64,000 bases of DNA from JAGIBJ01 sp032119595 (GCA_032119595.1 JAUMBQ010000006.1:1054001-1118000); one strand, 5' to 3'. Shown: positions 40,082-48,500, counted from the first letter of the stretch. The notes: a model not told the origin generated them from the sequence alone. Program-made: numbers and translations.

Positions 40082-40327
40082 ATGGCTGCTAGGACCGTCG
40101 AACTCGAGAAGGCAGGAGCGATGCTGTCTCAACTCGTTCGCGACCTGAAGCGCGACAACGAAGTCGTGATCACCGAAAGCGGGAGGCCAGTAGCGAGGCT
40201 CGTCGCACCGGAACCTCATCGCACTATCGCCGACACCTTCGGTATCGCGAAGGGCCAGATGTGGATCGCCGACGATTTCGACGACGATGAGGACGAGATG
40301 GCCCGGCTCTTCGGGATCATCGACTGA
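40082..40327 (+). CDS. Orphan type II antitoxin, Phd/YefM-like
   Basis: An 81-residue antitoxin: MAARTVELEKAGAMLSQLV, then NEVVITESGRPVARLVAPEP (the diagnostic GRPVA strand), and an acidic tail IADDFDDDEDEMARLFGIID. ATG 40082 is preferred; ATG 40055 is an in-frame alternative. A toxin gene should begin here, and an ATG (40327) does overlap the stop, but that frame ends after 11 codons (MLITAVQPRDL). The toxin appears lost, or the antitoxin acts alone. Confidence 0.75.
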   Translation: MAARTVELEKAGAMLSQLVRDLKRDNEVVITESGRPVARLVAPEPHRTIADTFGIAKGQMWIADDFDDDEDEMARLFGIID

Positions 40328-40430
40328 TGCTCATCACTGCGGTCCAGCCCCGTGACCTCTGACGCGGTGTTGTCCGCCTACGGCCTTGCGATCACTTGGT
40401 GAAAGCGCTGCCCGCCCGGCGGCTGCATCG

Positions 40431-41369
40431 CTAGCGGCGCAGGCGCTCGCCGAGCCACTGGCGAGCGAAGGCGGCCACGTACCAGGGGTTGTACTTGGCG
40501 TAGCGCACGAAGAGCCGGCGCGGCTCGCGTGAGAGGCGGTAGGCCCATTCCAGGCCGCGCTCTTGCATCCACGGCGGCGCTTGGCTGACGATCCCCGCGT
40601 GGAAGTCGAACGCGGCTCCGACCCCGATGAGCACGGCGGGCTCCAGGCGATCGCGGAGCTGCTGCATCCAGACCTCCTGCCGCGGCGCGCCGAGTCCGCA
40701 CCACACGACGTCGGCGCCCGACGCGTTGATCATCGCGACGACCTCGTCCTGCTCGGCCGGCGTGAGCGGGCGGAAGACCGGGCGGTGGCTGCCGACGATC
40801 TGGAGGTCCGGATGCCGGGTCTGGAGGCGATCGATGAGGCGCTGCAGGGCGGTCGGGTCGTCGTCGCGGCCGCCGTAGAGGAACCAGCGATGGCCCTTTT
40901 CGGCGGCGCGGGCGGCCTGGTAGGCCATGAGGTCCGGGCCATAGACGCGTCGCTCGATCGGCTCGCCGAGCGCCTTCAGTCCCCACGCGACCGGCTGCCC
41001 GTCGGGCACCGCGAACGAGCTGTCGCGGATCGCCGCCTTGAGCGCCGGCTGCTCCTGGGCGGTCATCACCGAGTGCACGGCCGTTACGCAAATGTAGTCG
41101 CCGATGCGACCCGCGCGGCCGACGTCGCCGGCCGGGAGGCGCGCCGAGTCGCCGAGGGCGCTTGCGGGGGTCGCAGCGCGGCGGGCGCGAGCGGCGTCGA
41201 CGCGCTCGTCGATCCAGTCGAGCACCTGCGCATGGTCGGTCACCGCGACCGGCAGCCCGAGCAGCGCCCGGACGCGGATCGCCGTGCCGTCAAAACGCCC
41301 TGCGGGCAACGGAACCGGATCGCGCCACCCCGCGGACGAGACGGCATCGACAGCAGAGACGTCAGGCAC
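40431..41369 (-). CDS. WecG/TagA/CpsF-family glycosyltransferase (GT26)
   Basis: A 312-residue GT26 enzyme, the type that adds N-acetylmannosamine-like sugars to a lipid-linked acceptor in teichoic acid, enterobacterial common antigen or capsule synthesis. Family motifs: YICVTAVHSVMTAQEQPALK, SFAVPDGQPVAWGLKALG, RVYGPDLMAYQAAR, VWCGLGAPRQEVWMQQL, and GVGAAFDFHAGIVSQAPPWM, then GLEWAYRLSREPRRLFVRY. GTG 41369 is the proposed start: conserved sequence begins about 35 residues later and GAGACT lies 6 nt upstream. Cytoplasmic, peripheral to the membrane. First gene of the polysaccharide region, facing away from the rest. Confidence 0.88.
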   Translation of the reverse strand: MPDVSAVDAVSSAGWRDPVPLPAGRFDGTAIRVRALLGLPVAVTDHAQVLDWIDERVDAARARRAATPASALGDSARLPAGDVGRAGRIGDYICVTAVHSVMTAQEQPALKAAIRDSSFAVPDGQPVAWGLKALGEPIERRVYGPDLMAYQAARAAEKGHRWFLYGGRDDDPTALQRLIDRLQTRHPDLQIVGSHRPVFRPLTPAEQDEVVAMINASGADVVWCGLGAPRQEVWMQQLRDRLEPAVLIGVGAAFDFHAGIVSQAPPWMQERGLEWAYRLSREPRRLFVRYAKYNPWYVAAFARQWLGERLRR

Positions 41370-41418
41370 CGCCGCAGTCTCGCACGCCCAGGCCACCCAC
41401 CAGCAGCACCCACCCGGC

Positions 41419-41468
41419 GGTGAACGGCCAAAATATGTCGCCCCAACAACACATAATGGCCGTTCACC
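41419..41468. repeat. Palindromic repeat, copy B
   Basis: Perfect 12-bp arms GGTGAACGGCCA (41419-41430) and TGGCCGTTCACC (41457-41468). Inside, TATGT (41434-41438) pairs with ACATA (41451-41455). Same family as the copies at 13.7 kb and 41.54 kb. Confidence 0.75.
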
Positions 41469-41479
41469 CCGGCCGGCCG

Positions 41480-41527
41480 GCGCGGTGGCCGGCGCGGTGG
41501 CCGGCGCGGTGGCCGGCGCGGTGAGCG
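41480..41527. repeat. Tandem 12-nt GC-rich repeats between two palindromes
   Basis: The unit GGCGCGGTGGCC is repeated about four times, the last copy turning into GGCGCGGTGAGC, which leads into palindrome copy C. It separates the two palindromes and shares the GCGGTGA(G)C word with their arms. Confidence 0.65.
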
Positions 41528-41534
41528 GCGCCGA

Positions 41535-41588
41535 GCGGTGAGCGGCCATTTTCTGTTGGCCTGGCAACAGATAATGGCCGCTCACCGC
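41535..41588. repeat. Palindromic repeat, copy C
   Basis: Perfect 16-bp arms GCGGTGAGCGGCCATT (41535-41550) and AATGGCCGCTCACCGC (41573-41588), with an inner stem CTGTTG/CAACAG (41553-41558 with 41565-41570). The longest of the three copies; a DNA cruciform or RNA hairpin of about 22 bp in all. Confidence 0.8.
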
Positions 41589-41639
41589 CGACTCGTCGGT
41601 CCGGACGGTGCGTGCGGCCCTGCCGCCATGGCCAGCCCA

Positions 41640-41645
41640 TACGAT
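41640..41645 (+). promoter_or_regulatory. -10 box TACGAT of the gmd-like operon
   Basis: TACGAT ends 6 nt before ATG 41652. It decides the start against in-frame upstream ATG codons that lie inside the palindrome region. Confidence 0.55.
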
Positions 41646-41651
41646 GCGCGG

Positions 41652-42638
41652 ATGGCGCGAACGCTCGTTACCGGCATTTCCGGGCAGGATGGTTCTTACC
41701 TCGGCGAGCTGCTGCTCGAGCGCGGCGACGAGGTGGTCGGGCTGGTGCGAGAGGCGCCGGAGGACGCGCGCGGGCGACTGCTGCCGTCGCTGCAGGGGAT
41801 CGAGCTGGTGCACGGCGACCTCGGTGCGCCCGAGTCATTGCGGCAGGCCATCGCCACGGTGAAGCCCGAGCGGATCTATCACCTGGCCGCGCCGACCTTC
41901 GTGCCCGCTTCCTGGACCGACCCCGCGGGCTCGCTGCACGACGTTGCCGGGTCGACCATGACGCTGCTGCACGCCATCAGCGAACTGGTGCCTGAGGCGC
42001 GCACGTTCCTCGCCAGCTCGGCCGAGGTCTTCGGCGACTGCGACGAGAGCCCGCAGAACGAACGCACCCCGTGCTTCCCGCGGAGCCCGTACGGCATCGG
42101 CAAGCTCGCCGCGCTGCGCTCCGCCCACGTGTGGCGCTCGCGCGGCCTGCACGTGAGCGCCGGGATCTTCTACAACCACGAGTCGCCGCGCCGGCCCGAA
42201 CGGTTCCTGCCGCGCAAGGTGACCAAAGGCGCCGTACGGATTGCCGCTGGCCTGCAGGAGTCGCTCGAGCTGGGCGACCGCCGCGCGATCCGCGACTGGT
42301 CCCATGCGAAGGACTTCATGGCGGGCGCGATCCTGGCGGTCGAGTACGCCGTGCCCGACGACTACGTGTTCGCGAGCGGCATCGGCCACAGCGTCGGCGA
42401 CCTGATCGACGTCGCCTTCCACGCGGTCGGCCTGGAAGCCAGCGACCACGTCGTCGTGAATCCGGCGTTCGTGCGCGACCCTGAGGCGACGGCCCCCGTC
42501 GGCGACCCGAGCAAGGCGCAATCAGTGCTCGGCTGGAGCCCGCAGTTCACGTTCGACGAGACCATCGCGGAGATGATCGCGGCCGACCAGGCGCTCGTCG
42601 AAGAGGAACTTGCCGGCGGCGACGCCAGCGCTCCGTGA
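41652..42638 (+). CDS. GDP-mannose 4,6-dehydratase-like SDR protein
   Basis: A 328-residue extended SDR enzyme. It has the GMD-type N-terminus LVTGISGQDGSYLGELLLER, the catalytic Tyr/Lys in FPRSPYGIGKLAALRSA, NHESPRRPERFLPRKVTKGA, and RRAIRDWSHAKDFMAG, all hallmarks of GDP-mannose 4,6-dehydratases. Some otherwise conserved positions differ from the standard GMD at 44-45 kb, so it may act on another nucleotide sugar or be a partner epimerase/reductase. Its stop overlaps the next glycosyltransferase as GTGA. Confidence 0.82.
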   Translation: MARTLVTGISGQDGSYLGELLLERGDEVVGLVREAPEDARGRLLPSLQGIELVHGDLGAPESLRQAIATVKPERIYHLAAPTFVPASWTDPAGSLHDVAGSTMTLLHAISELVPEARTFLASSAEVFGDCDESPQNERTPCFPRSPYGIGKLAALRSAHVWRSRGLHVSAGIFYNHESPRRPERFLPRKVTKGAVRIAAGLQESLELGDRRAIRDWSHAKDFMAGAILAVEYAVPDDYVFASGIGHSVGDLIDVAFHAVGLEASDHVVVNPAFVRDPEATAPVGDPSKAQSVLGWSPQFTFDETIAEMIAADQALVEEELAGGDASAP

Positions 42639-43759
42639 CCCGGATCGCCCTGAACCTCACCTACCTGGACCCGGGCAAGACCGGTGGCATGGAGGTAGTG
42701 GCACGGGCGCTCCTGCCCGCGCTGATCGATGCCGTCCCGGACGACTGGGACCTCTGCGCGATCATGAACCCGCGCGCCGCGTCCAGTGAGGGGCCGTGGA
42801 ACGCGCTGCCGATCAAAACCATCGATATCGACATCGTGAGCCGTGTGCGCTGGGCGCAGGTGGAGCTGACGACGGTGCCTCGGCTCGCTCGCCGGCTCGG
42901 CGCCGATCTCGTCCATTCGCTCGGCAACCTCGGCCCGTGGCGCTCGACGATGCCACGCAGCGTCACCGTCAACGACCTCATCCACCACCGCGTCCCGACG
43001 ACCGGCAGCGCCGCGCTGAAGTCGCGCGTGACCGGTGGACTCGTGGCCGGCAGCGCACGCCGCGCCGACCGCGTGATCGTGCCGGCCACCCAGACGCGCG
43101 ACGACCTCGTCGAGATCCTGCACGTCGCGCGGGAGCACATCGATGTGGTGCCCTACGGGATGTCGGCGCCGCAGGTCGCCGCGGTGCCGGAGGCCGAGCT
43201 GCGCGCTCGCTTCGACCTCGGCGACCGCCCCCTCGTGCTGAGCCCGTCGGCGCGCCAGCCGCACAAGAACCTCGATCGACTGATCGAGGCCCACGCGCTG
43301 ATCCCGGGCGAGCGTCCGCTCCTGGTCCTCCCCGGATACGCCACCCAGCAAGACGACGCGCTGCACCGGCGCACCCGTGAACTCGGCCTTGAAGACGACG
43401 TGCGCTGGCTCGGCTGGATCGAGCAGGACGAGCTCGAGGGCTTCTTCGCGTGCAGCGAGCTGCTCGTGTTCCCGTCGCTCTACGAGGGCTTCGGGCTCCC
43501 CGTGCTCGAAGCGATGCAGCGCGGCCTGCCCGTCGCCTGCTCCGATCGCGGCTCCCTGGCCGAGGTCGCTGGCAACGCGGCCCTGATCTTCGACCCTGAA
43601 GATCCGGCCGCCATCGCCGCCGCCGTGCAGCGCCTCCACGAGGACGCCGACCTGCGCACCAAGCTCCACGCCGCCGGCCAGGCCCAGGCCGCCCGCTACA
43701 CGTGGGAAGCCTGCGCGGCCGGCTACGTGGAGAGCTTCACCAAGACGCTGGCCGGCTGA
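42635..43759 (+). CDS. GT4-family glycosyltransferase
   Basis: A 374-residue GT-B glycosyltransferase. The N-terminal domain starts IALNLTYLDPGKTGGMEVVA. The donor-binding C-terminal domain has the typical LSPSARQPHKNLDRLIEAH and the GT4 signature FPSLYEGFGLPVLEAMQRGL, with both Glu of the EX7E motif. GTG 42635 overlaps the preceding stop. Probably adds a mannose-type or deoxysugar residue to the cell-surface glycan; donor unknown. A hairpin GGCCGGC-tga-GCCGGCC surrounds the stop codon. Confidence 0.88.
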   Translation: MTRIALNLTYLDPGKTGGMEVVARALLPALIDAVPDDWDLCAIMNPRAASSEGPWNALPIKTIDIDIVSRVRWAQVELTTVPRLARRLGADLVHSLGNLGPWRSTMPRSVTVNDLIHHRVPTTGSAALKSRVTGGLVAGSARRADRVIVPATQTRDDLVEILHVAREHIDVVPYGMSAPQVAAVPEAELRARFDLGDRPLVLSPSARQPHKNLDRLIEAHALIPGERPLLVLPGYATQQDDALHRRTRELGLEDDVRWLGWIEQDELEGFFACSELLVFPSLYEGFGLPVLEAMQRGLPVACSDRGSLAEVAGNAALIFDPEDPAAIAAAVQRLHEDADLRTKLHAAGQAQAARYTWEACAAGYVESFTKTLAG

Positions 43760-43838
43760 GCCGGCCGCGCCGCCTTCCGGGGGCGTCGGTCGGCGAGCCG
43801 TTGGGCGATCAGCAGGAGCGACGAAGCGCCCTCCGCGG

Positions 43839-44003
43839 CTATTTCCACGCGTCGCCGCTCAGCAGGACATCGGCGTCGATGAGCATGGCTCGAACCGAAC
43901 CGGTATCGGTGACCTGGAATCGAGGGCGCGCAGTCGGCACCCGCAATGTGTACCACCGATCACTGGGGTGGTACACCGGTTTGCGATCCGGACCGGCGCC
44001 CAT
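43839..44003 (-). CDS. Possible small ORF downstream of gmd
   Basis: A 54-residue frame (start MGAGPDRKPVYHPSDRWYTL, end MLIDADVLLSGDAWK) on the same strand as gmd, beginning 26 nt after the gmd stop. Composition and codon use are plausible, but it contains a 10-bp palindrome (43948-43976) and I recognise no relative. It could be a real short gene, a remnant or chance. Confidence 0.3.
   Translation of the reverse strand: MGAGPDRKPVYHPSDRWYTLRVPTARPRFQVTDTGSVRAMLIDADVLLSGDAWK
43948..43976. promoter_or_regulatory. 10-bp perfect inverted repeat downstream of gmd
   Basis: GTGTACCACC and GGTGGTACAC are perfect reverse complements around 9 nt. It may be a terminator-like hairpin between convergent genes or an operator; no U-run. 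Confidence 0.4.
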
Positions 44004-44029
44004 TCGAAGGGCGCCTGCTCGTCCCTCGA

Positions 44030-45007
44030 CTAGCTGATCGGCGGTTCGCCGTTGAGGATGGCGAGGTCGGCGCGGACCATGAGGCGGATGAGGTCTTCGA
44101 AGCTGGTCTTGGGTTCCCAGCCGAGCTGCTTTTTGGCTTTGTCGTAGGAGCCGATGAGGAGGTCGACTTCGGCGGGGCGCACGAACTGCGGGTCGATCCG
44201 CACGTACTTCTCCCAGTCCAGACCGACTTCGTCGAAGGCGACTTCCACGCACTTCTGCACGGACTGCGTCTCGCCGGTCGCCAGGACGTAGTCGTCGGGC
44301 GTGTCCTGCTGGAGCATCATCCACATGCCTTCGACGTAGTCCTTGGCGTAACCCCAGTCGCGCTCAGAATCCAGGTTGCCCAGGGCCAGCTCGTTCATGA
44401 GGCCCTTCTTGATGTTGGCGGCATGCCACGTGATCTTCCTGGTCACGAACTCAAGGCCACGCCGCGGAGACTCGTGGTTGAACAAGATCCCCGACGACGC
44501 GTGAAGGTCATACGACTCACGGTAATTGAGGGTGATGTAGTGGCCGTAGGCCTTCGCCACGCCATACGGGCTGCGCGGGTGGAACGGCGTTTCCTCGGTC
44601 TGGGGGACCTCGCGGACCTTGCCGAACATCTCCGACGAGGACGCCTGATAGAACCGCGCCTCCGGCGCCGCCTCACGCATCGCCTCAAGCACGCGCGTCA
44701 CGCCAATACCCGTGAACTCCGCCGTCAGCACCGGCTGCACCCACGACGTACCGACAAACGACATCGCCGCCAGGTTGTAGATCTCTTCCGGCTTACTCGC
44801 GCGAATCGCATCCACCAGGCTGCGGTGATCCAGCAGATCGGCCTGATGGAGCGTGATCTTGCCCTTCAGGTGATCAATCCGCTCAAACTTCTCCGTCGAA
44901 GCACGACGGACCATCCCATGGACCTCATACCCCTTCTCAAGGAGCAACTCGGCCAGATACGACCCGTCCTGACCAGTGATTCCCGTGATGAAAGCGCGCT
45001 TCGACAT
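44030..45007 (-). CDS. gmd: GDP-mannose 4,6-dehydratase
   Basis: A 325-residue classical GMD that converts GDP-mannose to GDP-4-keto-6-deoxymannose, the precursor of fucose, rhamnose or perosamine types. AFITGITGQDGSYLAELLLE, VRRASTEKFERIDHL, the Ser/Tyr/Lys site (SSSEMFG; PRSPYGVAKAYGHYI), NHESPRRGLEFVTRKIT and LGNLDSERDWGYAKDYV all match closely. The start ATG 45007 is 8 nt after TAGGGT. The next enzyme that would reduce or epimerise the product is not in the window unless it is the paralogue at 41.7 kb. Divergent from the methyltransferase. Confidence 0.95.
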   Translation of the reverse strand: MSKRAFITGITGQDGSYLAELLLEKGYEVHGMVRRASTEKFERIDHLKGKITLHQADLLDHRSLVDAIRASKPEEIYNLAAMSFVGTSWVQPVLTAEFTGIGVTRVLEAMREAAPEARFYQASSSEMFGKVREVPQTEETPFHPRSPYGVAKAYGHYITLNYRESYDLHASSGILFNHESPRRGLEFVTRKITWHAANIKKGLMNELALGNLDSERDWGYAKDYVEGMWMMLQQDTPDDYVLATGETQSVQKCVEVAFDEVGLDWEKYVRIDPQFVRPAEVDLLIGSYDKAKKQLGWEPKTSFEDLIRLMVRADLAILNGEPPIS

Positions 45008-45015
45008 CGGCCCGA

Positions 45016-45059
45016 ACCCTACGGGACAGGAGCGCCGCTCGGTACCGCGCCGGTAACCT
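45016..45059. promoter_or_regulatory. Divergent -10 boxes for gmd and the methyltransferase
   Basis: Minus strand TAGGGT (45021-45016) precedes gmd ATG 45007 by 8 nt. Plus strand TAACCT (45054-45059) precedes methyltransferase ATG 45068 by 8 nt. The two leaderless promoters share about 60 nt. Confidence 0.5.
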
Positions 45060-45067
45060 ACGCGCGG

Positions 45068-45652
45068 ATGCCCGCCTTGCCCGAAGCCCTTGCCCGGGCC
45101 ACCGATCCACACCAGTTCGACCTCCGCCCGACCGGCTCGGGGGCCATTCTCGACATCGGCTGCGGCAGCGCGAAGACACCCGGCGCCATCGGCCTCGACA
45201 TCTCCGCGGACACCGACGCCGACATCGTCCACAACCTGGATGAGTTCCCGTATCCGATCGCGGACAACTCCTTCGATCAGATCCTGCTCCAGGACGTGAT
45301 CGAGCACGTCGCCGAGCCGATCCGCGTGTTCGAGGAGCTCCACCGCATCGCGCGACCGGGCGCCCGCATCCAGCTCCGCACGCCGCATTACTCGTCGGTC
45401 TTGGCCTACGGCGACCCGACCCACAAGCACTACTTCGGCCAGCTCGCAATCCGCTCCCTCGCCGAACCGCGCTTCGCCCACTACACGGCGGTCCGCTTCA
45501 AGACGATCCACGTCACGCTCGATCTCTGGCTTCCGTTCCGCCTCCTCGGGATCGCCAAGCTCGCCAACCGCTTCCAGACGGTCTACGAGACCTACTTCGC
45601 CTTCCGCTTCCCGACGATGAACATCCGCGCGGAGTTCGAAGTCGTCAAGTAG
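45068..45652 (+). CDS. SAM-dependent methyltransferase
   Basis: A 194-residue class I methyltransferase. SAM-binding motif I is ILDIGCGSAKTPGAIGLDIS, motif II/III NSFDQILLQDVIEHVAEPIR, followed by LHRIARPGARIQLRTPHYSS. It is of the type found in polysaccharide clusters, where O-methylation of a sugar or chain end is common. It begins a plus-strand run methyltransferase, flippase, glycosyltransferase (10 nt between each), which is likely an operon. Confidence 0.82.
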   Translation: MPALPEALARATDPHQFDLRPTGSGAILDIGCGSAKTPGAIGLDISADTDADIVHNLDEFPYPIADNSFDQILLQDVIEHVAEPIRVFEELHRIARPGARIQLRTPHYSSVLAYGDPTHKHYFGQLAIRSLAEPRFAHYTAVRFKTIHVTLDLWLPFRLLGIAKLANRFQTVYETYFAFRFPTMNIRAEFEVVK

Positions 45653-45662
45653 GCGGCCCGCC

Positions 45663-47174
45663 ATGAGCACGCCCGCATCCGGCGCGGACCCCACCGCGCC
45701 GACCGTCGTCGAGGCCGACATCCTCGACACCCCCGAGGCGGGTCGCCGTGTGATGGTCGGCGGGGCCGTGCGGATCGGTGGCTATGGCCTCGGTCTGATC
45801 GCGTCCGTCTTGGCCGCTCGCGTGCTGTTCGAGTACATGGGCGCCGTCGACTACGGGCGCTTCAGCACGGTGATCGCCCTCGTGAGTGGCTTGCAGGTCC
45901 TCACCGACCTCGGCATGGCGTCGCTCGGCGTGCGGGAGTACTCCCAGCGCACCGGCGAGGACCGCGACCGGTTCATGCGAGTGCTGCTCGGCATGCGACT
46001 GGTGACGACCGTCCTGCTGCTCACCACGACCGCCATCGCCGCCCTGCTGCTCGGCTACGACGCGGACATGGTGATCGGCGCCGTCCTGATGGGGATCGCT
46101 GTGAGCATCGGCGCGTTCAGCGGGACCGTCGCCACGCCGCTGTACGCCGCGATCCGGATGGGCGTGGTGACCGGGATCGATGTCGGGCGCCAAGTCGCCA
46201 CGGCGATCGGCTACGTGATCCTGGCCGCGGTCGGCGCCGGGCTGGTCGCGTTTCTCGGGATCACGATTCCGGTGTCGATCGGGATGCTCGCCGTGACCTT
46301 CATGCTCGTGCGCGGCAGCGTTCCGCTGCGGCCGATCCTGGCGCCGTCCGCGTGGCGCGACCTCGTGATGCCGACGCTCACCTTCGCGCTCGCCACCGCC
46401 GCCGGCAGCCTTTACGTGTACGGCGCCATGGTGCTCACGGAACTCGTCGTGAGCGAGGTCGAGACCGGGATGTTCGGTGCCGCATTCCGGGTGTACATCA
46501 TCCTGGCCGCCTTCCCTGCCCTGCTCGTGAGTACCGCCTTCCCGGTGCTGTCGCGGGCGGCGCGCGACGACCGCGAGCGCCTGCGCTACGCGGCACAACG
46601 GCTCGTCGAGAGCTCGGCGCTGCTGGGCGGCGCGGCGATCGTGGGCCTGGTGCTCGGCGCCGAGCCGGTCATCCTCGCGATCGCGACCGACAAGTTCGCG
46701 GACGCGATCCCGCTGCTGCGCATCCAGGGCATCGCACTCGCCCTCACGTTCGTGATCGCCACGTTCGGGTTCACGCTGATGGCGCTCCACCGCCATCGCG
46801 CGATCATCGTCTGCAACCTCGCCGCCCTCGCCGTAAGCGGAACGACCGTGCTCCTCCTTGGCTCGTCGTACGGCGCCGAGGGTGCGTCCTACGGCGTGCT
46901 GCTGGGCGAAACGACGCTGCTGGCGAGTTACGTGATCGCCCTGCGGCTCGGCGACGACCCGATCCACATCGACTTCCGCCGGGTGGCGCTGCTGGTCCCG
47001 CCGCTGGCGGTCGCGCTCTGCTGCTGGTTCCTGCCCATCCCGGCCGTCGCGCAGACGGTGGTCGGCCTGGCGGTCTACGGTGCCGGTCTCGTGGTGATGC
47101 GGGCGATCCCCGACGAGCTCGTCGCGGTCCTGCCGCCCTCGGTGGTCAGCCGCCTGCGATCGCGCAGCGAGTAG
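45663..47174 (+). CDS. Wzx-like polysaccharide flippase (MATE/MOP superfamily)
   Basis: A 503-residue polytopic membrane protein with about 12-14 hydrophobic helices. The N-terminal MVGGAVRIGGYGLGLIASVL and GRFSTVIALVSGLQVLTDLG are typical of lipid-linked oligosaccharide flippases, which move undecaprenyl-linked units to the outer face. Central SLYVYGAMVLTELVVSEVET and AFPALLVSTAFPVLSRAARD also fit. No Wzy polymerase is obvious in the window. Confidence 0.85.
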   Translation: MSTPASGADPTAPTVVEADILDTPEAGRRVMVGGAVRIGGYGLGLIASVLAARVLFEYMGAVDYGRFSTVIALVSGLQVLTDLGMASLGVREYSQRTGEDRDRFMRVLLGMRLVTTVLLLTTTAIAALLLGYDADMVIGAVLMGIAVSIGAFSGTVATPLYAAIRMGVVTGIDVGRQVATAIGYVILAAVGAGLVAFLGITIPVSIGMLAVTFMLVRGSVPLRPILAPSAWRDLVMPTLTFALATAAGSLYVYGAMVLTELVVSEVETGMFGAAFRVYIILAAFPALLVSTAFPVLSRAARDDRERLRYAAQRLVESSALLGGAAIVGLVLGAEPVILAIATDKFADAIPLLRIQGIALALTFVIATFGFTLMALHRHRAIIVCNLAALAVSGTTVLLLGSSYGAEGASYGVLLGETTLLASYVIALRLGDDPIHIDFRRVALLVPPLAVALCCWFLPIPAVAQTVVGLAVYGAGLVVMRAIPDELVAVLPPSVVSRLRSRSE

Positions 47175-47184
47175 AACTCCCGGC

Positions 47185-48387
47185 ATGACGTCCGTCCTCG
47201 TTGTCCGCGGCCACCAGGCCACGCCGTGGGAGCTCCGCCAGTGGGAGGCACTCCCGGACCGCTTCGACGTGTCGTACCTGCGCACGTCGGCGAATGGCTG
47301 GGACATCTCGGCGGTCGATCTCCAGCCCGTGCAGGCCAGGACGCTGCGCGACCGCCTACCCAAGGGCCGCGCGGGCGACATCGGCGCGCTGCTGCTGGGA
47401 GACCGCTACGGCGACGGGGCCGCCGCGGCCTACCGTGGCGCCGACATCGTGCACGCCGAGGAGCTGTCGTATTGGTTCTCCGCCGACGCCGCCCGCCACA
47501 AGGCCGAGCACGGGTTCAAGCTCGTGCAGACCGTGTGGGAGACCCTGCCGTTCGGTGAGACCTACCGCCGCGGTGCGACCGCCAAGTTCCGGGCCGAGGT
47601 CCTCGCGGCGACCGATCTGTTCCTGCCCGCGACGGAGCGCGCGAAGGTCGGTCTGCTCCTGGAGGGCGTGCCCGAGGAGAAGATCGTCGTCTGCGCACCG
47701 GGGGTCGATGTCGACCGCTTTGCCGATGCCGCCGCGACTCGCCACCGCGCATCGGCCGGGCCGGGCGACGCGAGCGGGCCGAACGCTGCGAGCCATCTGA
47801 TCCTCTCGCCTGGCCGGCTCGTCTGGGAGAAGGGCCACCATGACGTGATCCGCGCCATCGCGCTCCTGCACAAGGGCATCGTCGCGCTGCCCGAGGGGAC
47901 GCCCCCGCCGCGGTTGCGCATCGTCGGCGCTGGCCCCGAGGAGGGTCGACTGCGCGCCCATGCCCATGAGTTCGGCGTCGGCGACTTCGTCGAGATCGGC
48001 GCTGTGGCGTACGACGCGATGCCCGCCGAGTTCGCGAATGCGTCCGCGCTGCTCCTGGGAAGCCAGTCGTCGGCCGGCGGCGGCTTCCACCCATTCGACA
48101 TCCCGCGCGCGTTCTGGGAGGAGCAGTTCGGGTTCGTGTTCGTCGAGGCCATGGCTGCAGGCCTCGACGTGATTGCCACCACGAACGGCGCGATCCCCGA
48201 AGTCCTCCAGGGCGAGGGGACGCTCGTGGCGGCCGGCGACCACGTCGGCATGGCCCGCGCGCTCGCGGCAGGCCCCCTGTCGCGAGCGCCGGGTGAGCGA
48301 GTCGCGTACCCCGCCGCGCTGCTCGAGCACTATTCGATCTCGGCGCTGGCGGATCGCCTCAGCGCGATCTACGACCGGCTCGTCTAG
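47185..48387 (+). CDS. GT4-family glycosyltransferase
   Basis: A 400-residue GT-B transferase with the C-terminal donor domain ILSPGRLVWEKGHHDVIRAI, RLRIVGAGPEEGRLRAHA and FGFVFVEAMAAGLDVIATTN (EX7E region). A Ser/Gly-rich insertion lies between the two (SSAGGGFHPFDIPRAFWEE). Follows the flippase after 10 nt. Donor and acceptor unknown. Confidence 0.87.
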   Translation: MTSVLVVRGHQATPWELRQWEALPDRFDVSYLRTSANGWDISAVDLQPVQARTLRDRLPKGRAGDIGALLLGDRYGDGAAAAYRGADIVHAEELSYWFSADAARHKAEHGFKLVQTVWETLPFGETYRRGATAKFRAEVLAATDLFLPATERAKVGLLLEGVPEEKIVVCAPGVDVDRFADAAATRHRASAGPGDASGPNAASHLILSPGRLVWEKGHHDVIRAIALLHKGIVALPEGTPPPRLRIVGAGPEEGRLRAHAHEFGVGDFVEIGAVAYDAMPAEFANASALLLGSQSSAGGGFHPFDIPRAFWEEQFGFVFVEAMAAGLDVIATTNGAIPEVLQGEGTLVAAGDHVGMARALAAGPLSRAPGERVAYPAALLEHYSISALADRLSAIYDRLV

Positions 48388-48500
48388 CGCCCGCACGGGC
48401 CCCGCGCGGCGGGTCTCCGCGCCGGCCCGGTCCGGTCCCGGTCCGGTCCGGTCCGCAGAGGCCTCGTCGCCTCAGCGTAGGTCCGGACCAGACCCCGGCC
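48388..48500. other. GC-rich spacer between convergent glycosyltransferase genes
   Basis: It contains several GGTCC pentamers in tandem (around 48426-48452) and a GGTCCGGACC palindrome near 48480. Several alternative hairpins are possible; probably a two-way terminator zone. No gene. Confidence 0.4.
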
